DNA of 30,934 bases from Candidatus Coatesiibacteriota bacterium (GTDB taxonomy: Bacteria > JAFGND01): contig JAFGND010000050.1 of NCBI GenBank assembly GCA_016927185.1, positions 1 to 30,934 of the forward strand, in the 5' to 3' direction. Position numbers and translations under genes: made by a program. The notes beneath the pieces are model-generated. The model had not been told where the DNA came from, did not search any database, and was given only the letters and a program-made list of their open reading frames with translations. Below are positions 1-7,136 of this stretch, piece by piece; positions within the stretch are counted from its first letter, which is position 1, and every line of letters begins with the position of its first letter.

Positions 1-136
1 AATAGTCAAAAAAAAAAAAGAAATAGATTGTCAAGGATTTTTTATTCTCTTTTTAATATAGCCCCTAAGATTAATGGACTGAAAAAATATCCAATAAAAC
101 CTTGACTTAAAATCACTTATATGAGCTCATGATAAT

Positions 137-973
137 ATGAATGGTTTCCTTGTCATCTATCTGACACTCCTGTATCTGATTCCAGGTCCCCCAATTCCTG
201 ATATGATAGCATTGATAGATGAAACTCATCCATATTTCGCAACTGTATTGATAGATCCGGGACATGGTTCAATGTACAATGGAAGAGGAGTTGAGGATGA
301 GAACAATCTGGCAGTAGGAACAGCTCTTGCGAAATATCTGAGAAGCAAGGGTGTGCGTGTCCTTCTTACAAGAAACAGATCCTCTCACCAGGAAGACATT
401 ATTAATATAGAATATGCAAGGAGAAAGCTCAAGAACAGATGGGACAACAATTCACTTGATAATCTGACACGCACCTTGAAAGCTAATGATTATGGATGCC
501 AGGCAATAATCAGACTGCATACAGACAGCCATAAATTCAGGCGGCTTGATGCGTATTATCCTGATAAAGCTGGTTCGTTCAATGGATATACAGGTCCTTC
601 ACCATTTGTTTCTATGTACAGCTACCATCTTGCAAAATCAATAACCAGATTCGCAAACAGATATCTGCTTTCCCATGGACACAAGCCAGGATATATAAAC
701 AGGGAAAGTAATCTCAAGAGAAAAAAGGAAATAATAGCTACAAATGGATGTTTCAAGTGCAATCTGATTGCAAAATCTCCTGTTGTCTGGATTGAAATGA
801 CTGGACATGGTGATCCCAAGAATTCCGAATTTTTGAGGAAAAACAGGAAACTTTATGCAAAGGCAATCGGAGATGGAATAATAAATTTCCTTCAGTTATA
901 TGGAAATAATCTTAGTGAGCAGAAAGCTGAAAAATCACCAGGCATGGATAGCTTCCTGCAACCCTGGAATTAA
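137..973 (+). CDS. N-acetylmuramoyl-L-alanine amidase, Amidase_3 family
   Basis: A 278-residue protein with an N-terminal hydrophobic segment (about residues 3-20) that looks like a signal peptide or anchor, so the enzyme probably acts on peptidoglycan outside the cytoplasmic membrane. The Amidase_3 zinc ligands can be picked out: His43 in LIDPGHG, Glu54 or Glu56 shortly after, and His128 in IIRLHTDSH. Glu220 in VVWIEMTGHG fits the catalytic glutamate near the C-terminal strand. LLTRN (residues 76-80) is the usual strand after the first helix. By family it would cleave the amide between N-acetylmuramic acid and the stem peptide. The start is the ATG at 137; no strong ribosome site is obvious. 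The 3' end overlaps the convergent radical SAM gene by 4 bases. Family assignment is fairly sure; the substrate is inferred. Confidence 0.82.
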   Translation: MNGFLVIYLTLLYLIPGPPIPDMIALIDETHPYFATVLIDPGHGSMYNGRGVEDENNLAVGTALAKYLRSKGVRVLLTRNRSSHQEDIINIEYARRKLKNRWDNNSLDNLTRTLKANDYGCQAIIRLHTDSHKFRRLDAYYPDKAGSFNGYTGPSPFVSMYSYHLAKSITRFANRYLLSHGHKPGYINRESNLKRKKEIIATNGCFKCNLIAKSPVVWIEMTGHGDPKNSEFLRKNRKLYAKAIGDGIINFLQLYGNNLSEQKAEKSPGMDSFLQPWN

Positions 974-2085
974 TACTCCTTAAGACAGCATCTGCTGCAA
1001 ACCGGAAAAAGATTCTCCCTTATCATATTCCTGAACTTCCTGTATTTCTCTCCATTCCATATGTCAGTAAAATCACTCTCTAGTATATTTCCCATCTCTA
1101 TTCCAAGACATGGTGATAGCTGGGCATTTGGAAGTACCCTTACTCTCTGCCAGGGTGCAAGGCATTTTTTACTGAACTTTTCATCTGAAGGAGGATAGGT
1201 GTAATATTCATCTATCAGATTTTTTTCAATCAAAGGGAAGTAAGTTATATCAATGCCTGACTTGCTTGATAGTTCTTCCAGCCTTTCCATCAGCTCTTTA
1301 AGCTGACCTCTGTCAAGAAGTTCTCCCTCAGGATCATAAGATATTCCCATGTATGGGCTTTCATAGACATTCCTGTTAATGTTTTTTTGCTTTTCTATAT
1401 CAATGTTAGTAGAAAACATATTGTGCTGTATCTTCAGTTCATTCAAGCCCCAGTTCTTCATCAACTTAAGGAAGTCAGGTAAATCGCTTATATTATCTTT
1501 GTTTAGCGTAAGATTTATCCTTACTGAAGGAAGCGATTTCAAAGAATCCTTTTTAAACCTTATTATTTTCTCTATCCCCTGCCCTATCCTATCAAAGCTT
1601 TCTCCCCTTAATTTGTCCTGCACTTCTTTTGTGCCATCAAGGCTTATTATCAATCTTGTAAGTTCTGCTTTGATAATGCTTTCTGCAGATTCATGGAGAA
1701 GAACACCATTTGTATTGAGTGATACATACAGGTTTTTTGCTGTCAGATAGCTTATGAAACTGATTATATCTGGATGTAGAAGCGGTTCTCCACCTGTAAG
1801 ATAACATCTCGGAGAAAAGCCGCTTATCTTGTCAGCTATCAATTTAAGCTCATTGAATCTCAGAAATCCCTTTATTGCTCCATCAGGTTTGTTTGCCTCG
1901 GTTCTTCCCTGCCAGCAAAACGGGCATGATAGATTGCATGCATACAGCATGTCAAACACGACTAAATAAGGCTTGAATGAATATCCTTTGAGCAGATAAT
2001 AATCCAGAGGTAGATTCTGGTGAATAAAGGTTTTGGCAGCTGTCTTCAGGAAAGGCAGATTATGAAACAGGACTGACTTATCCAT
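970..2085 (-). CDS. Radical SAM protein with C-terminal SPASM-like cysteines
   Basis: A 371-residue radical SAM enzyme. The 4Fe-4S/SAM motif is CNLSCPFC (Cys50, Cys54, Cys57), followed by the SAM-binding GGEP at residues 98-101 and a typical barrel (SLNTNG, IISLDGT). A C-terminal cluster (Cys308, Cys326, Cys363, Cys366, Cys367) fits a SPASM/twitch domain binding an extra Fe-S cluster, as in peptide-modifying enzymes and MoaA/NirJ-like proteins. The start overlaps the stop of the upstream thiD by one base (TAATG), so the two are probably translationally coupled. No precursor peptide or obvious substrate gene is nearby, so the reaction cannot be named. Coupling to thiD might suggest a role near thiamine or another cofactor, but that is only inference from position. 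Confidence 0.85.
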   Translation of the reverse strand: MDKSVLFHNLPFLKTAAKTFIHQNLPLDYYLLKGYSFKPYLVVFDMLYACNLSCPFCWQGRTEANKPDGAIKGFLRFNELKLIADKISGFSPRCYLTGGEPLLHPDIISFISYLTAKNLYVSLNTNGVLLHESAESIIKAELTRLIISLDGTKEVQDKLRGESFDRIGQGIEKIIRFKKDSLKSLPSVRINLTLNKDNISDLPDFLKLMKNWGLNELKIQHNMFSTNIDIEKQKNINRNVYESPYMGISYDPEGELLDRGQLKELMERLEELSSKSGIDITYFPLIEKNLIDEYYTYPPSDEKFSKKCLAPWQRVRVLPNAQLSPCLGIEMGNILESDFTDIWNGEKYRKFRNMIRENLFPVCSRCCLKEY

Positions 2086-2870
2086 TATGTTTCAATGAAA
2101 TGGTTAAGCGGTCCATGTCCCCTGCCTAATTCAGGAGCAGACTTTATCGCAGAATGAACATAATCAATGGCTTTCCTGCAGGATTCAGTAAGATTGTAAC
2201 CAATAGCCAGACATGCAGTTATTGCAGCAGACAACGTGCAGCCCGTTCCATGAGTGTTTCCTGAATATATTCTTTCATGGGTAAAGCATTCTGTCTCATT
2301 TCGAGTAAATAGCAAATCCTCAATTATTTTCCTGCTGTCATGTCCACCTTTTATAAGAACAGCTTCTGTACCCATTTCAAGCAATATCTCAGCAGCTCTT
2401 TTACAATCATCCCTGTTTCTTATTTCAATTCCCGAAAGAAGTTTTGCTTCCGGAATGTTGGGAGTTACAAGCCTTGAAAGGGGCAACAATCTTGTTTTCA
2501 CTACTTCTATCGCATTGTTCTGAAGCAGGATTGCACCGCTTTTTGATATCATGACTGGATCAACTACTAATGGAGGGTGTTTTTCTGTCCTTTCAAGTAC
2601 TCCGCAGACAGTATTAACTATTTCCTCATTAAACAGCATGCCTGTCTTCACTGCATCAGGAAAAATGTCTTCAAGAACTGCATCCAGCTGTGCTTTAACA
2701 ATGTCGGCATTAATTTGCTGAATGCCAGTTACTTCGAGAGTATTCTGTGCAGTGATTGCGGTAATGACTGATGTTCCGAACACCTTGAATGCAGAAAATG
2801 TTTTCAGATCAGCCTGTATTCCAGCGCCTCCTCCTGAATCGCTTCCAGCAATTGTTAATGCAGTTTTCAT
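2085..2870 (-). CDS. thiD: Hydroxymethylpyrimidine/phosphomethylpyrimidine kinase ThiD
   Basis: A 261-residue ribokinase-fold kinase that phosphorylates HMP and then HMP-P to HMP-PP in cytoplasmic thiamine synthesis or salvage. Family motifs are plain: [15 protein letters not shown] near the N-terminus (residues 7-21), the TAITAQNT substrate loop (38-44), VVDPVM (102-107), TPNIPEA (136-142) and the anion-hole/catalytic HGTGC with Cys211. Its length is normal for ThiD. It is the first gene of a two-gene minus-strand operon with the radical SAM gene. A CTTGACA -35-like motif lies about 35 bases upstream (2902-2907 on the minus strand), without a good -10. No other thi genes are in the window, so this may serve salvage. 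The start is the ATG at 2870. Confidence 0.95.
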   Translation of the reverse strand: MKTALTIAGSDSGGGAGIQADLKTFSAFKVFGTSVITAITAQNTLEVTGIQQINADIVKAQLDAVLEDIFPDAVKTGMLFNEEIVNTVCGVLERTEKHPPLVVDPVMISKSGAILLQNNAIEVVKTRLLPLSRLVTPNIPEAKLLSGIEIRNRDDCKRAAEILLEMGTEAVLIKGGHDSRKIIEDLLFTRNETECFTHERIYSGNTHGTGCTLSAAITACLAIGYNLTESCRKAIDYVHSAIKSAPELGRGHGPLNHFIET

Positions 2871-2933
2871 GTAACGGATTTGTTTAAAGAATCAGTTTTT
2901 TTGTCAAGAAATGCCTGAAAAATAATAGGAATT

Positions 2934-3164
2934 CTATCTGTAGAGCTTCTTTATTTCTCCGAATGTCATTTTCCTTAGAGAGTAATAATCCCATTCTTCA
3001 TTGAAAATTCCCTTAAGGATTTCATTTGTATTGAACTTTGAACTATTGTCCAGATATTTCTTCATTTTCGGTTCAAGTTATATTGAAACATTCTCTTTTG
3101 TTAAATATATTCTGGGATCTTCTAGAATGCTTATAGACAGTGTTTTCAAGTATAAATACCCCAT
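2934..3164 (-). pseudogene. Broken short ORF, unrecognised
   Basis: Reading the minus strand from an ATG at 3164 to a TAG at 2934-2936 gives 77 codons, interrupted once by an in-frame TAA at 3078-3080. Both halves have protein-like composition: LEDPRIYLTKENVSI before the stop, KKYLDNSSKFNTNEILKG and a final FGEIKKLYR after it. A sensible reading on both sides of a stop is typical of a decaying gene. The second half alone could start at an ATG at 3065 and make 43 residues. I do not recognise the family. The apparent ATG lies inside the first palindromic site of the 3156-3214 cluster. The interrupting codon is TAA, so selenocysteine read-through is not an explanation. Confidence 0.4.
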
Positions 3165-3214
3165 TTAAGGTCATAAAACCTTATTTGAGGCATGGAATAC
3201 CCCAGATGAGGCAT
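3156..3214. repeat. Three palindromic operator-like sites at 20-21 bp spacing
   Basis: Three imperfect palindromes follow each other: ATACCCCATTTAAGGTCAT (3156-3174), AAACCTTATTTGAGGCAT (3176-3193) and ATACCCCAGATGAGGCAT (3197-3214). The common plan is ATA, CCYCA, two bases, TGRGG, YAT. The CC and RAGG elements recur every 20 and 21 bases, about two helical turns, so bound proteins would sit on one face. A looser CCTC...AAATGCC element follows at 3216-3228. Two better palindromes of the same plan lie at 12094-12142. This looks like a transcription-factor array; the factor is unknown. The C-tract/G-tract with ATA/TAT ends loosely recalls CsoR-family operators, which is inference only. Confidence 0.5.
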
Positions 3215-3504
3215 TCCTCTTAAATGCCTTATGGATAATTACTTATCTGATTGTTGCTTAAAGAGCACAATTACTGATTTTCTCTTGTTACAATAAATCT
3301 ACAATGTTATAATTCCTGATTTACAGATCTTTTCCATATTTCTTTTTAAATCCTTATTTTAAAACGTTTTCTGAATGTTGATAGATAACTCAAGGCAGAA
3401 GAACAGGAGGTGAATATTTTTCATTAAGAATTATATAAAATCATATCAAGAGAATAAAGATCTGAAGCATATCCCTTGCCTTATTATTATAAAGGAAAGG
3501 TAGT

Positions 3505-3565
3505 CAAAAGTAACTACTTTTGCATGCTTTTGCATACTTTTATATACTTTTATGGTAAAAGTAAG
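3505..3565. repeat. 10-bp tandem array of ACTTTTRYAT with inverted flanking copies
   Basis: Four head-to-tail 10-bp units: ACTTTTGCAT (3516-3525), GCTTTTGCAT (3526-3535), ACTTTTATAT (3536-3545) and ACTTTTATGG (3546-3555). Inverted copies flank them: CAAAAGTA at 3505-3512 forms an 18-base palindrome with TACTTTTG at 3515-3522, and TAAAAGTA lies at 3556-3563. The period equals one helical turn. The array ends 40 bases before the -35 box at 3595, a position suited to an activator or repressor of that promoter and so possibly of the tRNA-tig-clpP-clpX-lon operon. It is not a CRISPR array (no spacers), and no DnaA boxes are seen. Confidence 0.5.
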
Positions 3566-3594
3566 GTAATTTTTAAGAAAAAATATTTTTTCCC

Positions 3595-3623
3595 TTGACA
3601 AAATCACTAAATGATCGTATATT
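3595..3623 (+). promoter_or_regulatory. Strong sigma70-type promoter
   Basis: A perfect -35 TTGACA (3595-3600), a 17-base spacer and a near-perfect -10 TATATT (3618-3623). Transcription would start near 3630 and run towards tRNA-Leu and tig. The first ATG downstream (3640) opens only a 16-codon frame, so this is either a long leader or the promoter of a small RNA. Confidence 0.7.
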
Positions 3624-3716
3624 ATTAGTGAAATTTCTAATGGCGAGAAAACTGACCTTTTGGGTTTTAATAGACCTCATTAATATATGAACTTACAAGG
3701 TGTGTTGAAATCAGCG

Positions 3717-3728
3717 GAACTTCGGTTC
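3717..3728 (+). other. UUCG-tetraloop hairpin in the leader
   Basis: GAAC-TTCG-GTTC forms a 4-bp stem closed by a C(UUCG)G tetraloop, an unusually stable small loop, inside the presumed transcript from the 3595 promoter. No U-run follows, so it is not a terminator. It may be a structured leader or small-RNA element; its significance is uncertain. Confidence 0.3.
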
Positions 3729-3788
3729 ATGAAAAAGAATCTGGAAAGAAGATGAAAGGAAACAAGTAAGATTTAGTCAACATTTGCC

Positions 3789-3818
3789 TTGACAGAAAGT
3801 TACATATATAGGTCTATA
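3789..3818 (+). promoter_or_regulatory. Proximal promoter of tRNA-Leu
   Basis: A perfect TTGACA at 3789-3794 is followed 18 bases later by TCTATA (3813-3818), a mediocre -10. Initiation near 3825 would precede the mature tRNA by about 13 bases. This would be a second start for the tRNA-tig-clpP-clpX-lon operon. Confidence 0.5.
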
Positions 3819-3837
3819 GCAACAACTTATTTTTACA

Positions 3838-3919
3838 GCGAGAGTGGTGGAATTGGCAGACGCGCTGGACTTAGGATCCAGTGGAGAAATCCATGGGGGT
3901 TCGAGTCCCCCCTTTCGCA
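3838..3919 (+). tRNA. tRNA-Leu (anticodon UAG)
   Basis: An 82-base tRNA. The acceptor arm GCGAGAG pairs with CTTTCGC (one G-U) with discriminator A. The anticodon loop CTTAGGA gives UAG (3872-3874), closed by CTGGA/TCCAG. A long class II variable arm and a T arm with GGTTCGAGTCC follow. CCA is not encoded. It sits 24 bases upstream of tig on the same strand and is probably processed from the same transcript. Confidence 0.95.
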
Positions 3920-3943
3920 CTATTAAAGCAGTTAGGAGTGATA

Positions 3944-5287
3944 ATGAAATTATCAGCAAACAAAGTATCTGAAAACAGGGAAGAACTTCTTATAGAAATA
4001 CCGAAGGAAGATATTGCTATCAAGAAGGAAGAAAAACTGAAGAAATACGGAAAAAATGCCCAATTAAAAGGTTTCAGGAAAGGAAAAGCTCCCAAATGGG
4101 CAATTGAAAATGCTTATAAAGACAAAATTGCAACAGAGATCATAGAGGAATACTACAAGATAGCTATAGAAAAAGCAAGGGAAGAAAATCCTTCAAGAAT
4201 ATTGAGTTATGCTTCTATAAAGGAATTTGACTTCAAGGATGATACTGACTTGAAAATGCTTATAAACTATCCTCTCATCCCTGAAGTACAAGATATTGAT
4301 TTCAAGGAATTAGAGTATTCAGATATTCCCCTAGAAGTAAAGGATGAAGAAATCAATAAAACTATAGATGATATAAGAGATAAGCTAGCATACTTCAAGA
4401 CAGTAGACAAGAAATCTGAAATTGGTGATTTCCTTCTGGTGACTTTCGAGGGTGATGATCCCAACAAAGAACCAGCTACTTTGGAGGTAATGAAAAAGGA
4501 AAAAGGGGTTATTGATTTGGAAGGCTTATCCAAGGGTGAGCAGGTAGAAAGAGAACTAGAAATCTCTGATGCTGATGGTTCGGTATCAGGAAGTAAAAAA
4601 GGGAAAGTCAAAATTAATGTACTTGCAGTCCAGAACAAAGTGCTTCCTGAAATAAATGATGATCTGGCAAAAGCTGCAACTCTTGGGGAAACACTACTTG
4701 AGATGAGATTGAAAATCAGGGAAGAGATAATGAAGTATAAGGAAGAGGAAGCAAGAAAGAAGAATGAAGATGAACTTGTCAATCACCTTGTAAAGCGTTA
4801 TCCTTTGCAAATTCCTGAAGAAATTCTCAATGATGCTGCACAAGATAATATCAACCATTTCCTCAAGCATTACGGAGATGCATTCAAGGCAGATGCTGAA
4901 CTGGAGAAAAAACTTATAGAAAGGGAGAAAAAAGTTGTAGAAAGATCTTACAGATGGGCATTGTTGAAAGATCATATAATAGAAAAAGAAAAAATCAATG
5001 TTACTCTTGAAGAAGCAGAAAAATCTCTCAGAGATTATTACAAAGAGCAATATGATACTAATCAGGAGCTTATCGCAAGCAAACCCAAGTTGATAGAAAA
5101 AGAGGTGGAATACCTCAAGGAACAGAAAGTCTTAAATCTCTTGACAAGTCATGGCAAGAAAGTGGAGATGAAAGAGGAACTCCCTCATGAGCATGATCCA
5201 GATGGGAGTTGCTGCTCTAAAAACGGTGAACAGAGCGATGAAGTCCTGACACAGGAAACAATAGAAGAAAACAATAAGGAGACTTAA
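3944..5287 (+). CDS. tig: Trigger factor, reduced PPIase domain
   Basis: Ribosome-associated chaperone, 447 residues. The ribosome-docking signature GFRKGKAP is at residues 43-50, the canonical place. The N-terminal domain is followed by a short middle domain (about 150-230) and a long helical C-terminal chaperone domain rich in Lys and Glu. The middle domain keeps its entry strand (IGDFLLVTFEG) and exit strand (KVKINVLAV) but lacks most of the FKBP active-site stretch (no FxGG, no IPGFE-type motif), so prolyl isomerase activity is probably lost. The tail has an odd HEHDPDGSCC stretch that could bind metal. The start is the ATG at 3944 with TAGGAG upstream; an in-frame ATG at 3881 lies inside the tRNA and is rejected. 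clpP follows with no gap. Confidence 0.93.
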   Translation: MKLSANKVSENREELLIEIPKEDIAIKKEEKLKKYGKNAQLKGFRKGKAPKWAIENAYKDKIATEIIEEYYKIAIEKAREENPSRILSYASIKEFDFKDDTDLKMLINYPLIPEVQDIDFKELEYSDIPLEVKDEEINKTIDDIRDKLAYFKTVDKKSEIGDFLLVTFEGDDPNKEPATLEVMKKEKGVIDLEGLSKGEQVERELEISDADGSVSGSKKGKVKINVLAVQNKVLPEINDDLAKAATLGETLLEMRLKIREEIMKYKEEEARKKNEDELVNHLVKRYPLQIPEEILNDAAQDNINHFLKHYGDAFKADAELEKKLIEREKKVVERSYRWALLKDHIIEKEKINVTLEEAEKSLRDYYKEQYDTNQELIASKPKLIEKEVEYLKEQKVLNLLTSHGKKVEMKEELPHEHDPDGSCCSKNGEQSDEVLTQETIEENNKET

Positions 5288-5881
5288 ATGATACCAATGG
5301 TAATTGAACAAACTGGAAGAACTGAAAGAGCATATGACATATATTCCAGGCTATTGAAAGAGAGAATTGTTTTTGTCGGAGGAGAACTTCATGATTTCCT
5401 TGCAAATGTAGTGATAGCTCAGCTCTTGCACCTGGAAGCTGATGACAAGGAAGCAGATATTCACTTATATATAAATTCTCCAGGTGGAAGCGTATCTGCA
5501 GGACTAGCCATCTATGATACAATACAATTCATAAATCCAGATGTATCAACGATTTGCATTGGTCAGGCTGTGAGCATGGCTGCAGTTCTTATGGCATCAG
5601 GATGCTGTGGCAAAAGATTTGCACTTCCACATTCAAGAATAATGCTGCATCAACCTTATGGTGGCATAGGAGGTCAGGCTGAAGACATAAGGATTCTTGC
5701 CCAGGAAGCATTGTACAGAAAAAAATCCTTGAATGAAATACTTTCAAAACACACTGGCAGGAATACGGAGGATATAGAAAAAGATACCGAAAGATATCAT
5801 TTCATGAGTGCTGAAGAAGCAAAGACGTATGGTTTAATTGATGATGTGATTACCCAGAGAAGATCTGCGACGAAGTTGTAA
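5288..5881 (+). CDS. clpP: ClpP protease subunit with an altered catalytic triad
   Basis: A 197-residue ClpP, normal length. It would form the tetradecameric peptidase chamber that degrades proteins unfolded by ClpX. The nucleophile Ser96 lies in GQAVSMAA and His121 in RIMLHQP; the oxyanion loop INSPGGSV (residues 62-69) is normal. The triad aspartate normally follows ER/DR in the motif ERDxF; here the sequence is [10 protein letters not shown], with Tyr170 (TAT, 5795-5797) at that place. This is one base change from GAT. The ATG follows the tig stop directly, with AAGGAG inside the tig 3' end, so translation is coupled. clpX follows 10 bases later. Identity is certain; activity without the Asp is the open question. 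Confidence 0.95.
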   Translation: MIPMVIEQTGRTERAYDIYSRLLKERIVFVGGELHDFLANVVIAQLLHLEADDKEADIHLYINSPGGSVSAGLAIYDTIQFINPDVSTICIGQAVSMAAVLMASGCCGKRFALPHSRIMLHQPYGGIGGQAEDIRILAQEALYRKKSLNEILSKHTGRNTEDIEKDTERYHFMSAEEAKTYGLIDDVITQRRSATKL

Positions 5882-5891
5882 AGGAGAATAC

Positions 5892-7136
5892 ATGTTCAAG
5901 GCAAAGGAAAAAGAAAAAGAGCGCTGCAGCTTTTGCGGTAAAACCAAGAGACAAGTGGATCAACTGATATCCGGGAAGGATGGTCTTATATGCAATGAAT
6001 GCATAACAGTATGCCAGCAGATCCTTGAGAGATCCAAAAAATCGCAAGTAAAGTTCCCTGCTTCCATGCCAACCCCTGCCCAGATAAAACTACATCTTGA
6101 TAAGTATGTCATAGGTCAGGACGACGCAAAAATAGCAATTTCTACTGCAGTTTATAACCATTTCAAGAGAATATTAACTCCATCAAAGAATCTTGAAGAT
6201 GTTGAGATTTCTAAAAGCAATCTTCTTCTTATTGGACCAACAGGGACAGGGAAAACTCTTCTTGCAAGCAGTCTGGCAAAATTCCTGAATGTCCCATTTG
6301 CAATAGGGGATGCAACCACATTGACAGAAGCCGGTTATGTCGGAGATGATGTGGAGAATATTTTGCTCAGATTAATACAGAATGCAGATGATGATGTGGA
6401 AAGAGCACAGACAGGTATAATATACATCGATGAACTGGACAAGATTGCAAGAAAATCCGAGAATGTCTCCATAACAAGAGATGTTTCTGGAGAAGGTGTT
6501 CAGCAAGCATTGTTAAAAATACTTGAGGGGACTATATCTGGAGTTCCACCACAGGGAGGCAGAAAGCACCCTTACCAGGGAAATATCCAGATTGACACAA
6601 CCAACATACTTTTTATTTGCGGAGGAGCTTTTGATGGTCTTTCCAGCATTATCAGGAGACGAATAGGAAAAGCAAAAGTGGGATTCAAGGCAGATTTCAT
6701 TGATCCCCGTGAAGAGACTGAAGCAATGCTAATGAAACAGGTTGAAGCAAGGGATTTGATTCAATATGGTTTAATTCCGGAAATGGTAGGAAGATTGCCT
6801 GTAGTAACTGCTTTAGATGATCTTTCCATAGAAGCGTTGATGCAGATTTTAACTGATCCCAAAAACGCAATTGTAAAGCAATTCACTGCACTGCTTGAAA
6901 TGGATGGAGTGAAACTCAGATTCACGCGAGAAGCTCTTCATACTATTGCAGAACTTGCTGAGAAAAAAGGCATGGGAGCAAGAGGCTTGAGAAGCATTGT
7001 AGAAAAATTCATGATACCAATAATGTTTGAATTGCCTGACATGGAAGGTGTTGTTACTGAATGCGTAATTTCAAAGGATGTAGTAATGGGATTGAAGAAA
7101 CCTGTTTACACAACAAGAGATAGAAGTACTGGATAA
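5892..7136 (+). CDS. clpX: ClpX, ATP-dependent unfoldase of ClpXP
   Basis: A 414-residue AAA+ unfoldase that recognises, unfolds and feeds substrates to ClpP. The N-terminal zinc-binding domain has CSFC and CNEC pairs (about residues 9-37). Walker A is GPTGTGKT, the pore loop is GYVG, Walker B is [10 protein letters not shown], the RKH loop is GGRKHP, and the sensor 2 region has GARGLRS. The ClpP-docking loop reads VGF rather than the usual IGF. Ribosome site AAGGAG at 5881-5886 overlaps the clpP stop. The stop overlaps the lon start by one base (TAATG). Full length and intact. Confidence 0.97.
   Translation: MFKAKEKEKERCSFCGKTKRQVDQLISGKDGLICNECITVCQQILERSKKSQVKFPASMPTPAQIKLHLDKYVIGQDDAKIAISTAVYNHFKRILTPSKNLEDVEISKSNLLLIGPTGTGKTLLASSLAKFLNVPFAIGDATTLTEAGYVGDDVENILLRLIQNADDDVERAQTGIIYIDELDKIARKSENVSITRDVSGEGVQQALLKILEGTISGVPPQGGRKHPYQGNIQIDTTNILFICGGAFDGLSSIIRRRIGKAKVGFKADFIDPREETEAMLMKQVEARDLIQYGLIPEMVGRLPVVTALDDLSIEALMQILTDPKNAIVKQFTALLEMDGVKLRFTREALHTIAELAEKKGMGARGLRSIVEKFMIPIMFELPDMEGVVTECVISKDVVMGLKKPVYTTRDRSTG

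Noticed and set aside
3078-3080. Selenocysteine read-through in the broken ORF
   Set aside because: The interrupting stop is TAA, not TGA, and no gene in the window shows an in-frame TGA.
3405-3432. Perfect ribosome site AGGAGGTGA at 3405-3413
   Set aside because: No usable start follows; the only frame (GTG) stops after five codons. Probably a relic or chance.
3505-3565. Possible CRISPR array or replication iterons
   Set aside because: Units are 10 bp with no spacers, and no DnaA boxes or replication genes are near; an operator array fits better.
2871-3837. CIRCE or HAIR heat-shock operator upstream of the protease operon
   Set aside because: Looked for TTAGCACTC-N9-GAGTGCTAA and CTTGAGT-N7-ACTCAAG in the upstream region; neither is present.
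3881-3943. Upstream in-frame ATG extending trigger factor by 21 codons
   Set aside because: It lies inside tRNA-Leu; the ATG at 3944 has a ribosome site and puts GFRKGKAP at the canonical residue 43.
4267-4782. 171-codon Ser-rich open frame on the minus strand
   Set aside because: Antisense to the trigger factor; the Ser/Phe-rich product is the usual shadow of Lys/Glu-rich coding sequence.
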